Below, one piece after another: positions 22,270 to 33,261 of a stretch of DNA of 64,000 nt; positions within the stretch are counted from its first letter, which is position 1; every line of letters starts with the position of its first letter. Source of the stretch: Siphonodentalium dalli (Eukaryota; Mollusca; Scaphopoda; Gadilida; Siphonodentaliidae); NCBI GenBank assembly GCA_032622095.1, contig CP136065.1, positions 248,123,474 through 248,187,473 of the forward strand. The letters are read 5' to 3'. The notes below the pieces were generated by a model. That model was not told the origin of the DNA, made no database searches, and worked only from the letters and a program-made list of their open reading frames with translations. The translations under genes were made by a program, and so were the position numbers.

Positions 22270-23130
22270 ATGTCGAAAAAAATGGTCGCGCGTTTTAGGA
22301 ATGTTAAAAGCGATATGAGAACAGTTTCTATACCACCAGTGTGTCTATTTTCAGAATCTACCTGTTTCCAGCTTGATATTTTAGTGGAAACAGGTTTGTG
22401 TGAGGCTTTTGTTTGTGTACCCCTCCATTTTTTCCCCGTCCACCTTGTAATAAAAACATGCTATTACGCATAGCAAGTTCGGTAAGTGGTTTTCTTTGTT
22501 CATGGAAATCGAAAAACATGAGGAGATCTTGCCAAAAATTACTTAATTACATATCTTAATAAGGAATTTTATCATAAAATCATCAGATGAATTGTATTTA
22601 TGACTGCATTTTCAATTTTCTTTTCAAATATTAAGGTATTGTTTGTTCTTAAAATCAGCTACATAACATATAGACGAACACGAACAATCTCCAAGGATAT
22701 CCTGATCATATGCCACAAACAGAACTTTGATACATCGATTTTTGGTAAAGATATCGCAGAAAAGCTAACCCTACTCCCACCCTAGCTGATTTCACAAGTC
22801 ATATTCCTTTGGTCGAAAACAATGGTCGCGCCATTTCGGATTGTCTAAGACGACATGCAAATGGTTTATTTATCAATAGCGTGACTACTTTCAGAGTTTA
22901 CCTGTGTCCAGTTGAAATTTTATTGGAAAAAAGTGTTTTTGGACTGTTTTAAGAATTTAAAGAGCGTTTGCTTATTATACACATATTAATCCTCATAACT
23001 AACTTTCTGGTGGACTGTGCGAATTGAAATTAACAAAAGTGTCAAATATGGCGGTCTACTTTCAGAGTCTACTTGTTTCCAGTCTGACATTTTAATGGAA
23101 ACAAATTGTTTGGACGGTTTAAAAAAAAAA
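22270..23130 (+). repeat. Three diverged copies of a dispersed segment
   Basis: GTCGAAAA.AATGGTCGCGC occurs at about 22273 and 22812. ACTTTCAGAGT.TACCTGTTTCCAG.. with TTTTA.TGGAAAC follows near 22350, 22885 and 23060. The copies lie 180-540 bases apart in the same direction. Unknown origin. Confidence 0.45.
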
Positions 23131-23645
23131 AGCGTTTCCTGATTATACAGATATTAACTAACACGATTAGCCTTTTCGTGAATTGCGCGAGTTGAAATTA
23201 TGCACATATGTCAAGTATGACTCAGAAATGTATTTTTGAGAATGGTGTCGTCAAATAAGTCTCCGCGGGTATAGTACTACAGTTGCGAACAGAACTAACG
23301 TTGGACCCTATAGAGAGTTTGACAATTTACTCAAATGTTCACAGTGGTGGAACTTAATGGCTATCATATATGCATGCGTCTTACATGTAATCTATCGTAA
23401 TTACATGTGCTTTTACAAAATTAACTCGCAATATAGTCAGGCCACCAGATACAGTAGTTGATAAAAAATGTGGTTCACATCAATCATATACATCACAATC
23501 ACGTGATTCAGTGATAATGTCCACTATTCTGGAAATGTAATGTTTATCAAGACTAAAGTTTCAGGATACGACGAAGTACCGCATAATACGGAGTTGTGTG
23601 CTAACAAATCTGCGAGTCATATTTATGTAAGTGTCAGTCAAAACT

Positions 23646-24856
23646 TTTAGGACATGGGAATATTTTTTGTATTTCATGGCCACGAAATACTAATTCGTGG
23701 CCACGAAATAACTAATTCGTGGCCACGAAATAACTAATTGTGATATACGATCATCAGTCCCATTGTTGTAATTGAAGCGGATAGAGGTGATCTGGTTGTT
23801 GTTGTCCACCATCTTGGCATGAGCCACGGCGATTTGAGATAAAGGGTGTTGTGGGGTGGCCCGTAAAACAAATTAAGTAATCACCAACCCGATCCAAAGT
23901 TGCCGCCGTCCTGGGGTGGGTTAAATAGCCACCCACGACATTCAGTATATCTTGGGGCCACCCCACAGCACCAATTATACCACATCAAACGGATAAGGGG
24001 CCGATAAATTGTATAGGTGCCATATTTGAACCCATCTGGGACGGCCATTTTGGATCGGGGATGGTGAAAGCGGGTGAATATTTAGTTTGTCTCAGGGGTC
24101 AGCCTACAATACACTGTATTCGACATAAAATGGGGGGGGGGTTGCATGGTACCATATATGGACCCCTCTGATTAGTTATCATTTTCGCTCGAGTGGGCTG
24201 AAGGTGTAAAAATTTAGCTTGCTTTGCGAGCCACGGTACAACACCCTTTATTTGATCTATATACTTCAAGTGACCGAGAAATAATGTGTACCCTATTTGA
24301 CCCCTTCTGAGCGGCGATTTTGGATCTGGTATGGTTGAAAGTGGTGAATATTTATAAGTTTGTTTTGGGCCCACCCTACAAAACCTCTTATTTGATTTAA
24401 ATTGGCCAATATGCCGACAGAAATGTCATTCCCATTCGATCCCTTGTGGTAAAAACTAATAAATATTCAGTTTGTCTTGGACTCATGTTTCCCCATTCTC
24501 CCTGAGCTAGTTTATATCGGACGTTCATATCCCCATAGAACCCGGGTCCCACGCCATAAGGGGTTTATAGTAGCTTCTCGTACGCATTGTTTCTAAAACA
24601 TCAACTTAGTGTAACCATATCGTAAATGTATCTGGATATATGCAAAGGTCAATCGGTTATTTCGTGGCCACGAATTGGTTATTTCTTGGCCACGAATTAG
24701 TTATTTCTTGGCCACGAATTAGTTATTTCGTGCCCACGAATTAGTTATTTCGTGGCCACAAATTAGTTATTTCGTGGCCACCAAATTAGTTATTTCGTGG
24801 CCACGAATTAGTATTTCGTGGCCACAAAATAAAAATAAAAATTCCCATGTCCTAAA
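23646..24856. mobile_element. Non-autonomous TIR element with TTCGTGGCCACGAA palindrome arrays
   Basis: Termini TTTAGGACATGGGAAT (23646-23661) and its exact complement (24841-24856). Inside each end lie tandem ~21-base units built on the 14-bp palindrome TTCGTGGCCACGAA: three on the left (23675-23738) and about eight on the right (24655-24830). The interior holds diverged ~150-200-bp repeats (ATTTGAACCC, GGCCATTTTGGAT, GGTGAATATTTA). No clear target duplication or transposase. Confidence 0.75.
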
Positions 24857-26045
24857 CCAGCCACCGTAGCTTATGGATCATTCTATTTTGGTATTAAATT
24901 TGGAGAAACCCGACCAGCATCAATGTAACAACTACAACAACTCATCTATGCCAATGATATGTTTAGCCATATACATGTGGATAGGGCGGTATTGTTTAAA
25001 AATGTTAAACAATGTTATCATGTCCATATGTATTGCTAAATATTGCTGGGCTTATATAGATGGTTGTTCTATAATTCCTGGTCGGGTTTATCCGATGCAG
25101 TTAATACTCAAATGTCAAATTTGAGATATACCTGGTCGTCAAACTGAACCAGATGTCTTATCTAAGGTTGGCAAAGGTTGCTAATCAAATAACACAATGG
25201 TGTAATAATCATCCAGTGGTATTGACTTAATTTAGTCAGTGTCTAATCACATGGTGCTGGTTTTGTTAAAAGTTGGGCACATGCATGTCTACAACTATGC
25301 AGCCATGTTCTGCATAGGCCACTTATAATTATAAGATCGGGAGACTTTGCCACCGGTCCCGATAGCTCCTTAGTAACTGTTACTAAGCACCTATACTCGG
25401 AATTTGCAGGAAAATGCAACTATGGTTGATATCAAGTTTACTCATTCAGCTCTACTTTAGTGGAAATTAGAATTTACTTGATTTTCACAGCTATACACGA
25501 AGCGTGGAGATTAATTGTGGTCACTGTACTGAAGTTGGCCAAAAGTAACTGGTGTGGGAAGTGTGAAAGCAAAGCCTATACTGCTATAGTAAAGATCTCA
25601 GCTGCACCGAAATGTCCATTTATCAGTAGCACAAATCCTGCGAAAACACAGATTCTCTCAGTACATGTGGGATAGACTCCGATGACAACGATTGAGTTAA
25701 TGACAACGAACAACTACCATCTATACCTGTGCATTTGTGACACTACATCCCGTTATGATCAACGATGTGGTTTTAAAACTAGTCAGTTGACAACATGACA
25801 GACAAGTATCAAATAAAACAATAATACAATATGTAATCACATCGTGAACAGTCTTGTTGTGAATATTTTCGTTTGATTCAATAGGCTGCATATTATCAAA
25901 ATTACAAAACCATTCGACACTTACTTTTGCCAATTACTGTATCTTGGGGCATAACTATATCATATGTTGCAAATATTAAATCACGGATAGTTACAGTGGG
26001 TCAAACACGAGTGTTAAACTTCATATATAGTTGCGCAGGATTGCC
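24857..26045. other. No recognisable feature
   Basis: Unique-looking AT-rich sequence with only short ORFs. I see no repeat or RNA signature. Confidence 0.5.
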
Positions 26046-26430
26046 AATAAGTGATATTACAATCAACGTTTGAGCATAACACGAAACTCTCCATAGGGTT
26101 AAGTGTTAAATTTTGATCGCAACTGTAGCCAGCAAGAATCATCTGATCACATCCATTCTTTTTAAAACTACGTCTGTGTTTCATACTTAGTATTTTGAGG
26201 TATATCAGTACGCGCATATCATCATACGCAAAATGGCGCCATTTATCCAAAGTTCTATAATCTCTATAGGGCTCAGTGTTAAATTTTGATCACAACTGTA
26301 GTCAACAGGAATGAACCGATCACATCAAAATTTTCACAAATACATGTAACGGTCATATCTAGTAGATTGGAGAAGTTTCAAATCGCACCGACCACCATAC
26401 GCCAGATGGCACAATCTATCGTTTTCAGTA
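26046..26430 (+). repeat. Duplicated ~190-bp segment
   Basis: AGTGTTAAATTTTGATC.CAACTGTAG recurs at about 26102 and 26272, followed in both by GAATCATCTGATCACATC / GAACCGATCACATC and CATACGC.A.ATGGC. Two diverged direct copies. 26430-27060 shows nothing further. Confidence 0.5.
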
Positions 26431-27059
26431 AATACGAAACGCTCTCTAAATTATGTTGATCCCGATTTAGGCCGACCCGCCAAAATTCAAGAATGGAAAC
26501 AAGTCAATCCTGAAAACACACCTACTAGGCATACATAATCCGTTTTTAACAAAACAAAAATGCAAAATGACATAAGGAATCGCACAAACACAAATGAAAA
26601 GCTCATTCTGGGATCTCAGGCCTATATAGCGGAAATGTCATTACATTTCTTGATTAAGTACCCACACGTATAAGTTCTAGGGACGTGGCAAGAGGTTTCC
26701 CGTGGTAGAGCTCCATCAAATTTCCCACCATCTGCACCCTCTCCCCTTGAACCAAACATCAAACTCACACGTTAGCAGAATGCCTTTTCCACCCCCTTGG
26801 AAATATCCAACATGACACACCCTAAGATTGGAAAATTAGCAACTTTTATTGGTTGAAAAATCAAACAATGAGAACAGTTCCAACCTATATACGGTGTCAA
26901 ATTAATGTCCAACTAATGTTGTGTCAGGCATGAAATTTCCAACTGCTGGAAATGTACCAAAGTTTAGTTTAAACATATTTATTTGTCAAATTTAGATAAC
27001 ACATGATATATAACACATACATTTGTTTATACAGACAATGTGATTGGAGGACAAGTGCT

Positions 27060-27640
27060 GCCTCACTTAAGCTTTGGTCTATATGTGACATGACCATTTT
27101 TTTCCGATTTTCCTTAAAAAACATGGCGACCGGTAGCCATCTTTGATTTCGACTTTGAATCTATCTGCACACTCTACACTACAGGCAACATTTATGGCCA
27201 GATCGTCCTCAATTTTGATGTGTACAATCGGTCTGGGTCTGAATGAGAACTATCAGGTTTACCATGATTCTCACTGAAACAAAATGGCTGTGCAGTGATC
27301 ATGAAATTAGCTATGGAGGTTGATATTGGCATGTAGATGAGAACCAGTGCCTTTGCATGTGCTTGCTTTTCTCAAACATATGGTGGTCATCTTTGATTTC
27401 CCCCACTTAAACTCTTTATTACATGCTACATTATTCGTTTGTACGGACTGATTATGTATTCGCAGCCCACTCAATACACGAACATGTTTGCACACCAACC
27501 AACCCACTTCATTCTGGAAAGTCACTATACGATGTCAGTTAAACATGGCCACCGGCAGCCATCTTGGATTTCGAGTTTGAATCCATCAGCGGACTCTACA
27601 TATACCGCAGTCATGACCGGATCGTCCCCAAAAAATTATG
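27060..27640 (+). repeat. Partial R1 repeat
   Basis: Matches the central part of R1 units: TGACATGACCATTTTTTTCC, GACTTTGAATCTATCTGCAC, CATGTGCTTG, CCATCTTGGATTTCGAGTTT. It leads directly into the minisatellite. Confidence 0.7.
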
Positions 27641-28816
27641 TGTACAATCAGCCTGGGGTCTAGATGTGAGTTGATATCGTGTACAATCAGCCAGGGGTCT
27701 AGATGTGAGTTGATATCGTGTACAATCAGCCTGGGGTCTAGATGTGAGTTGATATCGTGTACAATCAGCCTGGGGTCTAGATGTGAGTTGATATCGTGTA
27801 CAATCAGCCTGGGGTCTAGATGTGAGTTGAATCAGCCTGGGGTCTAGATGTGAGTTGAATCAGCCTGGGGTCTAGATGTGAGTTGATATCGTGTACAATC
27901 AGCCAGGGGTCTAGATGTGAGTTGATATCGTGTACAATCAGCCTGGGGTCTAGATGTGAGTTGATATCGTGTACAATCAGCCTGGGGTCTAGATGTGAGT
28001 TGATATCGTGTACAATCAGCCTGGGGTCTAGATGTGAGTTGATATCGTGTACAATCAGCCTGGGGTCTAGATGTGAGTTGACTCAGCCTGGGGTCTAGAT
28101 GTGAGTTGAATCAGCCTGGGGTCTAGATGTGAGTTGATATCGTGTACAATCAGCCTGGGGTCTAGATGTGAGTTGATATCGTGTACAATCAGCCAGGGGT
28201 CTAGATGTGAGTTGACTCAGCCTGGGGTCTAGATGTGAGTTGAATCAGCCTGGGGTCTAGATGTGAGTTGAATCAGCCTGGGGTCTAGATGTGAGTTGAC
28301 TCAGCCTGGGGTCTAGATGTGAGTTGAATCAGCCAGGGGTCTAGATGTGAGTTGACTCAGCCTGGGGTCTAGATGTGAGTTGAATCAGCCAGGGGTCTAG
28401 ATGTGAGTTGACTCAGCCTGGGGTCTAGATGTGAGTTGAATCAGCCAGGGGTCTAGATGTGAGTTGACTCAGCCTGGGGTCTAGATGTGAGTTGAATCAG
28501 CCTGGGGTCTAGATGTGAGTTGACTCAGCCTGGGGTCTAGATGTGAGTTGAATCAGCCAGGGGTCTAGATGTGAGTTGAATCAGCCTGGGGTCTAGATGT
28601 GAGTTGACTCAGCCTGGGGTCTAGATGTGAGTTGAATCAGCCAGGGGTCTAGATGTGAGTTGAATCAGCCTGGGGTCTAGATGTGAGTTGAATCAGCCTG
28701 GGGTCTAGATGTGAGTTGAATCAGCCTGGGGTCTAGATGTGAGTTGATATTATGTGTACAATCAGCCTGGGGTCTAGATGTGAGTTGAATCAGCCTGGGG
28801 TCTAGATGTGAGTTGA
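27640..28816 (+). repeat. 28/39-bp minisatellite expanded from an R1 segment
   Basis: Near-perfect tandem units of 28 bp (AATCAGCCTGGGGTCTAGAT, then GTGAGTTG) or 39 bp (the same plus ATATCGTGTAC). Two variable sites (AATC/ACTC and CCTGGGG/CCAGGGG) alternate in part of the array (about 28300-28480) as a 56-bp dimer. The unit is the R1 sequence at 6835-6860 and 8155-8185. There are no spacers, so it is not a CRISPR. Confidence 0.9.
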
Positions 28817-29640
28817 TATCGAATTTTACGGATAATGTGCCCTTAATGTATTCTACAAATGTTCTAAATTATGAGATTATTGACGTCACTCATGAACTCA
28901 TGTGAGATTGTGGTTGCGTGTTCTTGACTATTTATCATGTAGCTAACATCTGGGACATTGCGGGAAGTGACCACATTGTACGATTATCGTGAGGCAACGT
29001 TTGGCACACTGCACGGTATATTTCTCTGTCCACTATGACGACAGAATACGTAATTCCGAGCAAGGATACATTCCGGTAACGTCGTGGACTCGGGGTAAGT
29101 TCGTCGGTAACGCTCATTGCCGGACGGCCGCGGCAATTGGACACAATAGACTATTCTCCATTTGTTCTGCATTATTTCGCCGATATTAAAGGACATTTAT
29201 TTGCAAATCTCACCTCACGCATATATGTATGCAGGAACTTGGCATTTATGAAGCAACTGTTTTGTAGGACATTGATTGACAATTCTTCCGAAGAAATCAT
29301 ATCGCGAGAAAAACAATTTTATATTCAATTCCTTGAATATCTGGAATTTACCATTTTCATGGATTAACTTAACGTTTTTAATAACAGATGTAATTAGATG
29401 TAACTGCCACAACAAGATGAACACACACCATGTCAGTGCCGATTATCGATACACATGCAGATGAATGCCGAGTTTTTCGCATATGATTGAATGTACAACA
29501 CAGGATAAGTAAGAATTCCCATCCAAGTGGAATAACCATAAACTGACGAATTCATGTCGTACATGGTGTTATGTCGGTCGCGCTGGTGTCAGCCGTGCAA
29601 TAATATTCACAATATAACTATGTGTAACAGGATATAGACC

Positions 29641-29800
29641 AAGCTGGAATACTGGTACATGTAAGTTCATAAGCCAAGCCAAGCTGGAATACTGGTACAT
29701 GTAAGTTCATAAGCCAAGCCAAGCTGGAATACTGGTACATGTAAGTTCATAAGCCAAGCCAAGCTGGAATACTGGTACATGTAAGTTCATAAGCCAAGCC
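29641..29800 (+). repeat. Four perfect 40-bp tandem copies
   Basis: AAGCTGGAATACTGGTACAT, then GTAAGTTCATAAGCCAAGCC, repeated four times without a mismatch. 28817-29640 and 29801-30119 show no credible gene. Confidence 0.9.
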
Positions 29801-30119
29801 AAGCCGTTGATGGTTTCGACAGACGAGTAGACTATGATCGAATCCGCTTGTAGTACCGTAGCTTAGGTAGTAATACACGATTTCCAGCAATGTTGCCAAC
29901 ATGGGAGGGGGTACTGTACTTCAAATCAATACTGAGCCAATATCTTTAGCATCATGTCCCACCAAGCATGTTTTAATTCGACAGAAATTTTAGGTGTAAT
30001 CATTTGTCTGTACTTTAGCTTCTTCGTACAATTTGTCATTGAATTATGCCCCTTGGGTTGCACACACAAAACGCTCAATTTTACCCATTTTTGTACTCAA
30101 ATTGGCCATTTTCAACCCA

Positions 30120-30349
30120 AAAACAGACCATGATAGTGCGAATGTCAGTAAATAAGATTCTTCCACCTGATAGAGCTATGGGGGGGGGTGGTTTCTATTT
30201 GACCCATTTTTTCGGACTCGGCCCGAAATATTTTCGGCCCAAAAAGTGGCCATTTTTTAATATGTGACAGTTTGCCACATTTTCCGAAATTTTCCCGACC
30301 GAGCAGAGCGAAAACTGGAATTCGACCCACTCCCCCCCCCCCCCCCCCC
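30120..30349 (+). repeat. CCGAAATTTTCCC-type repeat, ending in a C tract
   Basis: Contains TTTCGGCCCAAAAAGTGGCC, GTTTGCCACATTTTCCGAAA and GACCGAGCAGAGCGAAAACT, shared with 42040-42240 and related to 53515-54535. It stops at GACCCACT, followed by a pure C run that leads into copy B. Confidence 0.65.
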
Positions 30350-30360
30350 TCAGCTAAGAA

Positions 30361-31090
30361 ATGAACAGTTTTTATATTACTCTCCCGAGCAATGCTTCTA
30401 TGGACTATTACCCGAAGAACACGGTGGCTCAATTCACCACCAAACTACCCGCTTCAATCAACCTCGAAGGACAATGGGAGGTAGACCTCGCTGAGATACA
30501 GTTTACCTATTCGTGGTATACCGTTTCTAGAGATGGTGTTTGGTTTGAGGTGAAGAGAAATAACAGATACCGAACGACCTATTTACCAGTAGGCAATTAC
30601 GAAAATCTGCAACAAATGATATATGAGCTGTACATACAACGTGACTCAATATCAAAACCATTATATCGCGTTCACCTACAACGAATCTTCAAATTTTTTA
30701 GAAATGTCTATCAGAGAAAGGACGACTGTTAAGGTCAGTGAAATGTTCGCGCATATCATGGGTATGGACGTGCGTGAAATGAAGACCGGATATCACGAAT
30801 CGGTGCACCCTGTCAGTATCGCTAGGGCGAAATTATCCTCCGTCTACGTGTATTCAGATGTGGTGAAAGAACAAATAATCGGAGATACATACACCCCGCT
30901 GCTTCGAACGGTTCCGATCACCGTAAACTACGGAGAGCAATGCAGTCAAATATTCAACCGAATTTATTACCTACCTATCAATAAGAAGAATCTCGACTCC
31001 ATCGAGATCAATATAATGACAGCAACCGGTCTTCCAGTGTCATTCTTAGCCGGTAAATCAGTGGTAACGTTACATTTTCGCAAATTATGA
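30361..31090 (+). pseudogene. Penton-like minor capsid protein (copy B), one frameshift
   Basis: The first frame (30361-30732) starts MNSFYITLPSNASMDYYP and contains INLEGQWEVDLAEIQFTYSW. The second frame continues to 31090 with VSEMFAHIMGM, RTVPITVNYG and a SIEINIMTATGLPVSFLAGK end. A frameshift lies between about 30640 and 30720. Gene order, N-terminus and C-terminus match copy A (1753-2572). It would form the single-jelly-roll vertex protein if the Polinton analogy holds. The stop overlaps the next start as ATGA (31087-31090), as in copy A. Confidence 0.75.
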
Positions 31091-31427
31091 GGACCGCTAA
31101 CTGTTGCGACGGTAGCCTATATGACGCTTACTATAGGAAACAAGTCGGCAGAGGTCTCCCAGTTTTCGCGGGAGCTAGAACTCAGAGGGGCTACGATAGT
31201 ATTTTCGGAGGTATTCGCAACGCTTTACTACCGTTGATGAGAACAGCTGGCAAACATCTGCTTTCTGGTGGGATAGGTTTAGCCACCGATGTGATTGAAT
31301 GCGGTGACAAACCGGGGGACAAACCGGCAAGAGAGTGTTGAATGATCTCAGTAGGGTCAAGCCTATAAAAAGCAAGAAGCCCAGAAAGAAACTCATTACC
31401 AAGAAGAGTAAGGACATATTCGGTTGA
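31087..31427 (+). pseudogene. pVI/pX-like basic virion protein (copy B), frameshifted
   Basis: The first frame (31087-31341) has YYRKQVGRGLPVFAGARTQR, then GYDSIFGGIRNALLPLM and an amphipathic GKHLLSGGIGLATDV. A frameshift at about 31320-31335 leads to a second frame with a Lys-rich tail ending KKSKDIFG at 31427. The Gly-rich segment before a hydrophobic helix resembles adenoviral pVI/pX-type precursors. The DIF end is shared with copy A. Role inferred from position between penton and capsid genes. Confidence 0.65.
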
Positions 31428-31431
31428 TATA

Positions 31432-32741
31432 ATGGCTCTCATAAACCCAAGACAGCGGAGAGTGTTAACAGTGAATTAGATCTTTTTACGTTACCGAATA
31501 CCCAGACCTCGGTGCTTAAAGCCTCCTGGGTAGAATACAGACCCGTTTCTACGATAACTCACGGAAGTCCTATATAATTTCACGTTGAAGGAGTCGGAGA
31601 GGACTTCGTCGATCTATACAATTCTCATATTCACGTTAAAGCTAATATAGTGAGGCAGGATGGAGGAGATCTGGCGGCCGGAGCTAATGTCGCCCCTGTT
31701 AACAATTTTCTCCATAGTATGTTTTCTCAAGTAGACGTCTCACTGAACGATAAATTAATTACATAATCTACCAACACTTACCCCTACACCGCCTATCTAC
31801 AGACTTTAATCAGTTTCGGTCCGGCGGCTAAAGATTCGCAGCTAAGTAACGTTTGTTGGGTTAAGGACACGACCACTAAAATGGAGACTACCGGAAATGA
31901 CAACGTCGGATATAGACTCAGGAAAGAATTGGCGGCTACCAGTAAGGACTTGGACATGATAGGCAAATTACACCTCAGTGTTTTTAATCAAAACCGATAT
32001 CTGCCAAATGGTGTAAATGTTCGTTTGAAATTAATTCGCTCCAAAGACTCGTTCTGTTTGATGTCGTCGGATGTAGAGGGTACCTACAAGGTGAACGTGA
32101 AATAAGTTTCTCTATTCGTGCGCAAAGTATGCGTTCAATCGGCTGTAAATTTAGCGATAATAAATGCTATGAAGTGCGGAAATCTCATGTACCCTATACA
32201 GCGAGTGGTTTGCAACACTTTTTCGGTGCATAACGGTAGCATGTCGCTAACCAAAGAACACTTATTCCAAGGTCGAGTCCCGCGTCGTGTAGTCCTCTGT
32301 TGCGTGGACAACCAAGCATCCAACGGAGCAGTCGCCAAGAACCCTTACAATTTGAAAAACTTTGACATTAATTTCGTAACTCTATCCTTGGATGGGGTTT
32401 ACATACCTAGCAAACCGCTGAAGCCCGATTTCGAAAATCAAGCTGTAGCTAGGAGTTACGCCTATTTGTTCCAAGGATCGGGGCGCTTCTACGAAGATTC
32501 GGGAAATGGGTTAACGATAAAAGATTTTATTAACGGATTCGCGGCTTGGCCTCTCGATTTAACACCCACCTTGTCAGCTGGAGATGGGAATTTCGAACTA
32601 GTCAAGAATGGGAATTTGAGATTGGAGATAGGTTTCGCTACTGCACTACCCAACACTATAAATGTTATTGTATATGCCGAGTTCGATGACCTCATTCAAA
32701 TTGATTCATCGAGAAATATCATCTTCGACTTCCTAACATAA
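31432..32741 (+). pseudogene. Major capsid protein, F54H12.2-like (copy B), several breaks
   Basis: The ATG at 31432 is in a short frame that ends at a TAG near 31477; the rest is in another frame. That frame is open to 32741 except for TAA codons at 31575-31577, 31764-31766 and 32103-32105. It contains VNNFLHSMFSQVDVSLNDKL, NTYPYTAYLQTL, RYLPNGVNVRLKL, KEHLFQGRVPRRVV, NLRLEIGFATAL and NVIVYAEFDDLIQID, in the same order as copy A. Two of the TAAs align with Glu and Ala in copy A; the third lies in a diverged stretch. The long intact C-terminal part (from 32118, 207 codons) could mislead annotation as a full gene. Confidence 0.8.
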
Positions 32742-32758
32742 CACAGTTATAAGACAGG

Positions 32759-33121
32759 ATGGACGGCGGTCAGATTGAAGCGTTTTTATTAAGAGATCTT
32801 TTCGCGGGGAAGACGTTCGTCGGGGTGTTCGCTCGAGATGACTTGATCGGGGTTAAATTCAGACCCCCATTTTCCCTGGTAGCGAATACGGACAGACACC
32901 ACGAACTGGGGCGTCATTGGGTAGCTATACACGTTAACAGCCTCGGGACGGGTGCGTATTTTGATAGTTACGGAGCGGGACCTTTCCATATACACAAGTT
33001 CACAAACTTCCTAGATGAGAATGCTAGCTCGTGGAACTATAATCATATACGACTCCAGGGTCATTGGTCTGAGGTCTGCGGCCTTTACTGCATATATTTT
33101 CTGAAAAGCGTTAATAGATGA
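32759..33121 (+). CDS. Adenain-like cysteine protease (copy B), catalytic residues present
   Basis: A 120-residue uninterrupted frame. His53 (GRHWVAIHVN), Asp69 (YFDSYG), Gln100 (RLQGHW) and Cys107 (EVCGLYC) match the adenovirus protease set in order and near-identical spacing, including Gln-x6-Cys. The enzyme processes virion precursors in adenoviruses and, by inference, in Polintons. It starts 17 bases after the capsid stop. It is shorter than adenain (about 200 residues), with the end just after the Cys helix, so the C-terminus may be lost or naturally short. It stands out as unbroken between damaged genes. Expression is not shown. Confidence 0.8.
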   Translation: MDGGQIEAFLLRDLFAGKTFVGVFARDDLIGVKFRPPFSLVANTDRHHELGRHWVAIHVNSLGTGAYFDSYGAGPFHIHKFTNFLDENASSWNYNHIRLQGHWSEVCGLYCIYFLKSVNR

Positions 33122-33210
33122 GCGTCGATGACTGCTATAACTGAAGCGTTCAGCGAATGGAACTTCGCCTCCAACGACTATAATATAATCAGAGCGATAA
33201 TCGATGGAAA

Positions 33211-33247
33211 GGCGGTCGTTTCAGACCGCCGACGAGCGACAGTCGCT
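33211..33247. repeat. Two short hairpins upstream of the PC4-like gene
   Basis: GGCGGTC / GACCGCC (33211-33230) and GAGCGAC / TCGCTC (33234-33247) form adjacent GC-rich hairpins in the gap between the protease and the PC4-like gene. Function unknown. Confidence 0.45.
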
Positions 33248-33261
33248 CGATCGATAACGTA

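Noticed and set aside
27640..28816. Regular short direct repeats suggesting a CRISPR array
   Set aside because: Repeats are contiguous with no unique spacers, the setting is eukaryotic, and the unit derives from the R1 repeat.
28935..29200. Possible exon ending at GGGGTAAGTTCG
   Set aside because: Stops interrupt all plus-strand frames before the putative donor, and no acceptor or homology is evident.
31575..32105. Repeated in-frame TAA codons in copy B hinting at stop-codon reassignment
   Set aside because: Two of the three positions align with Glu and Ala in copy A, and the stop at 1861 aligns with Leu in B. The residues differ and frameshifts are also present, so ordinary decay is the better explanation.
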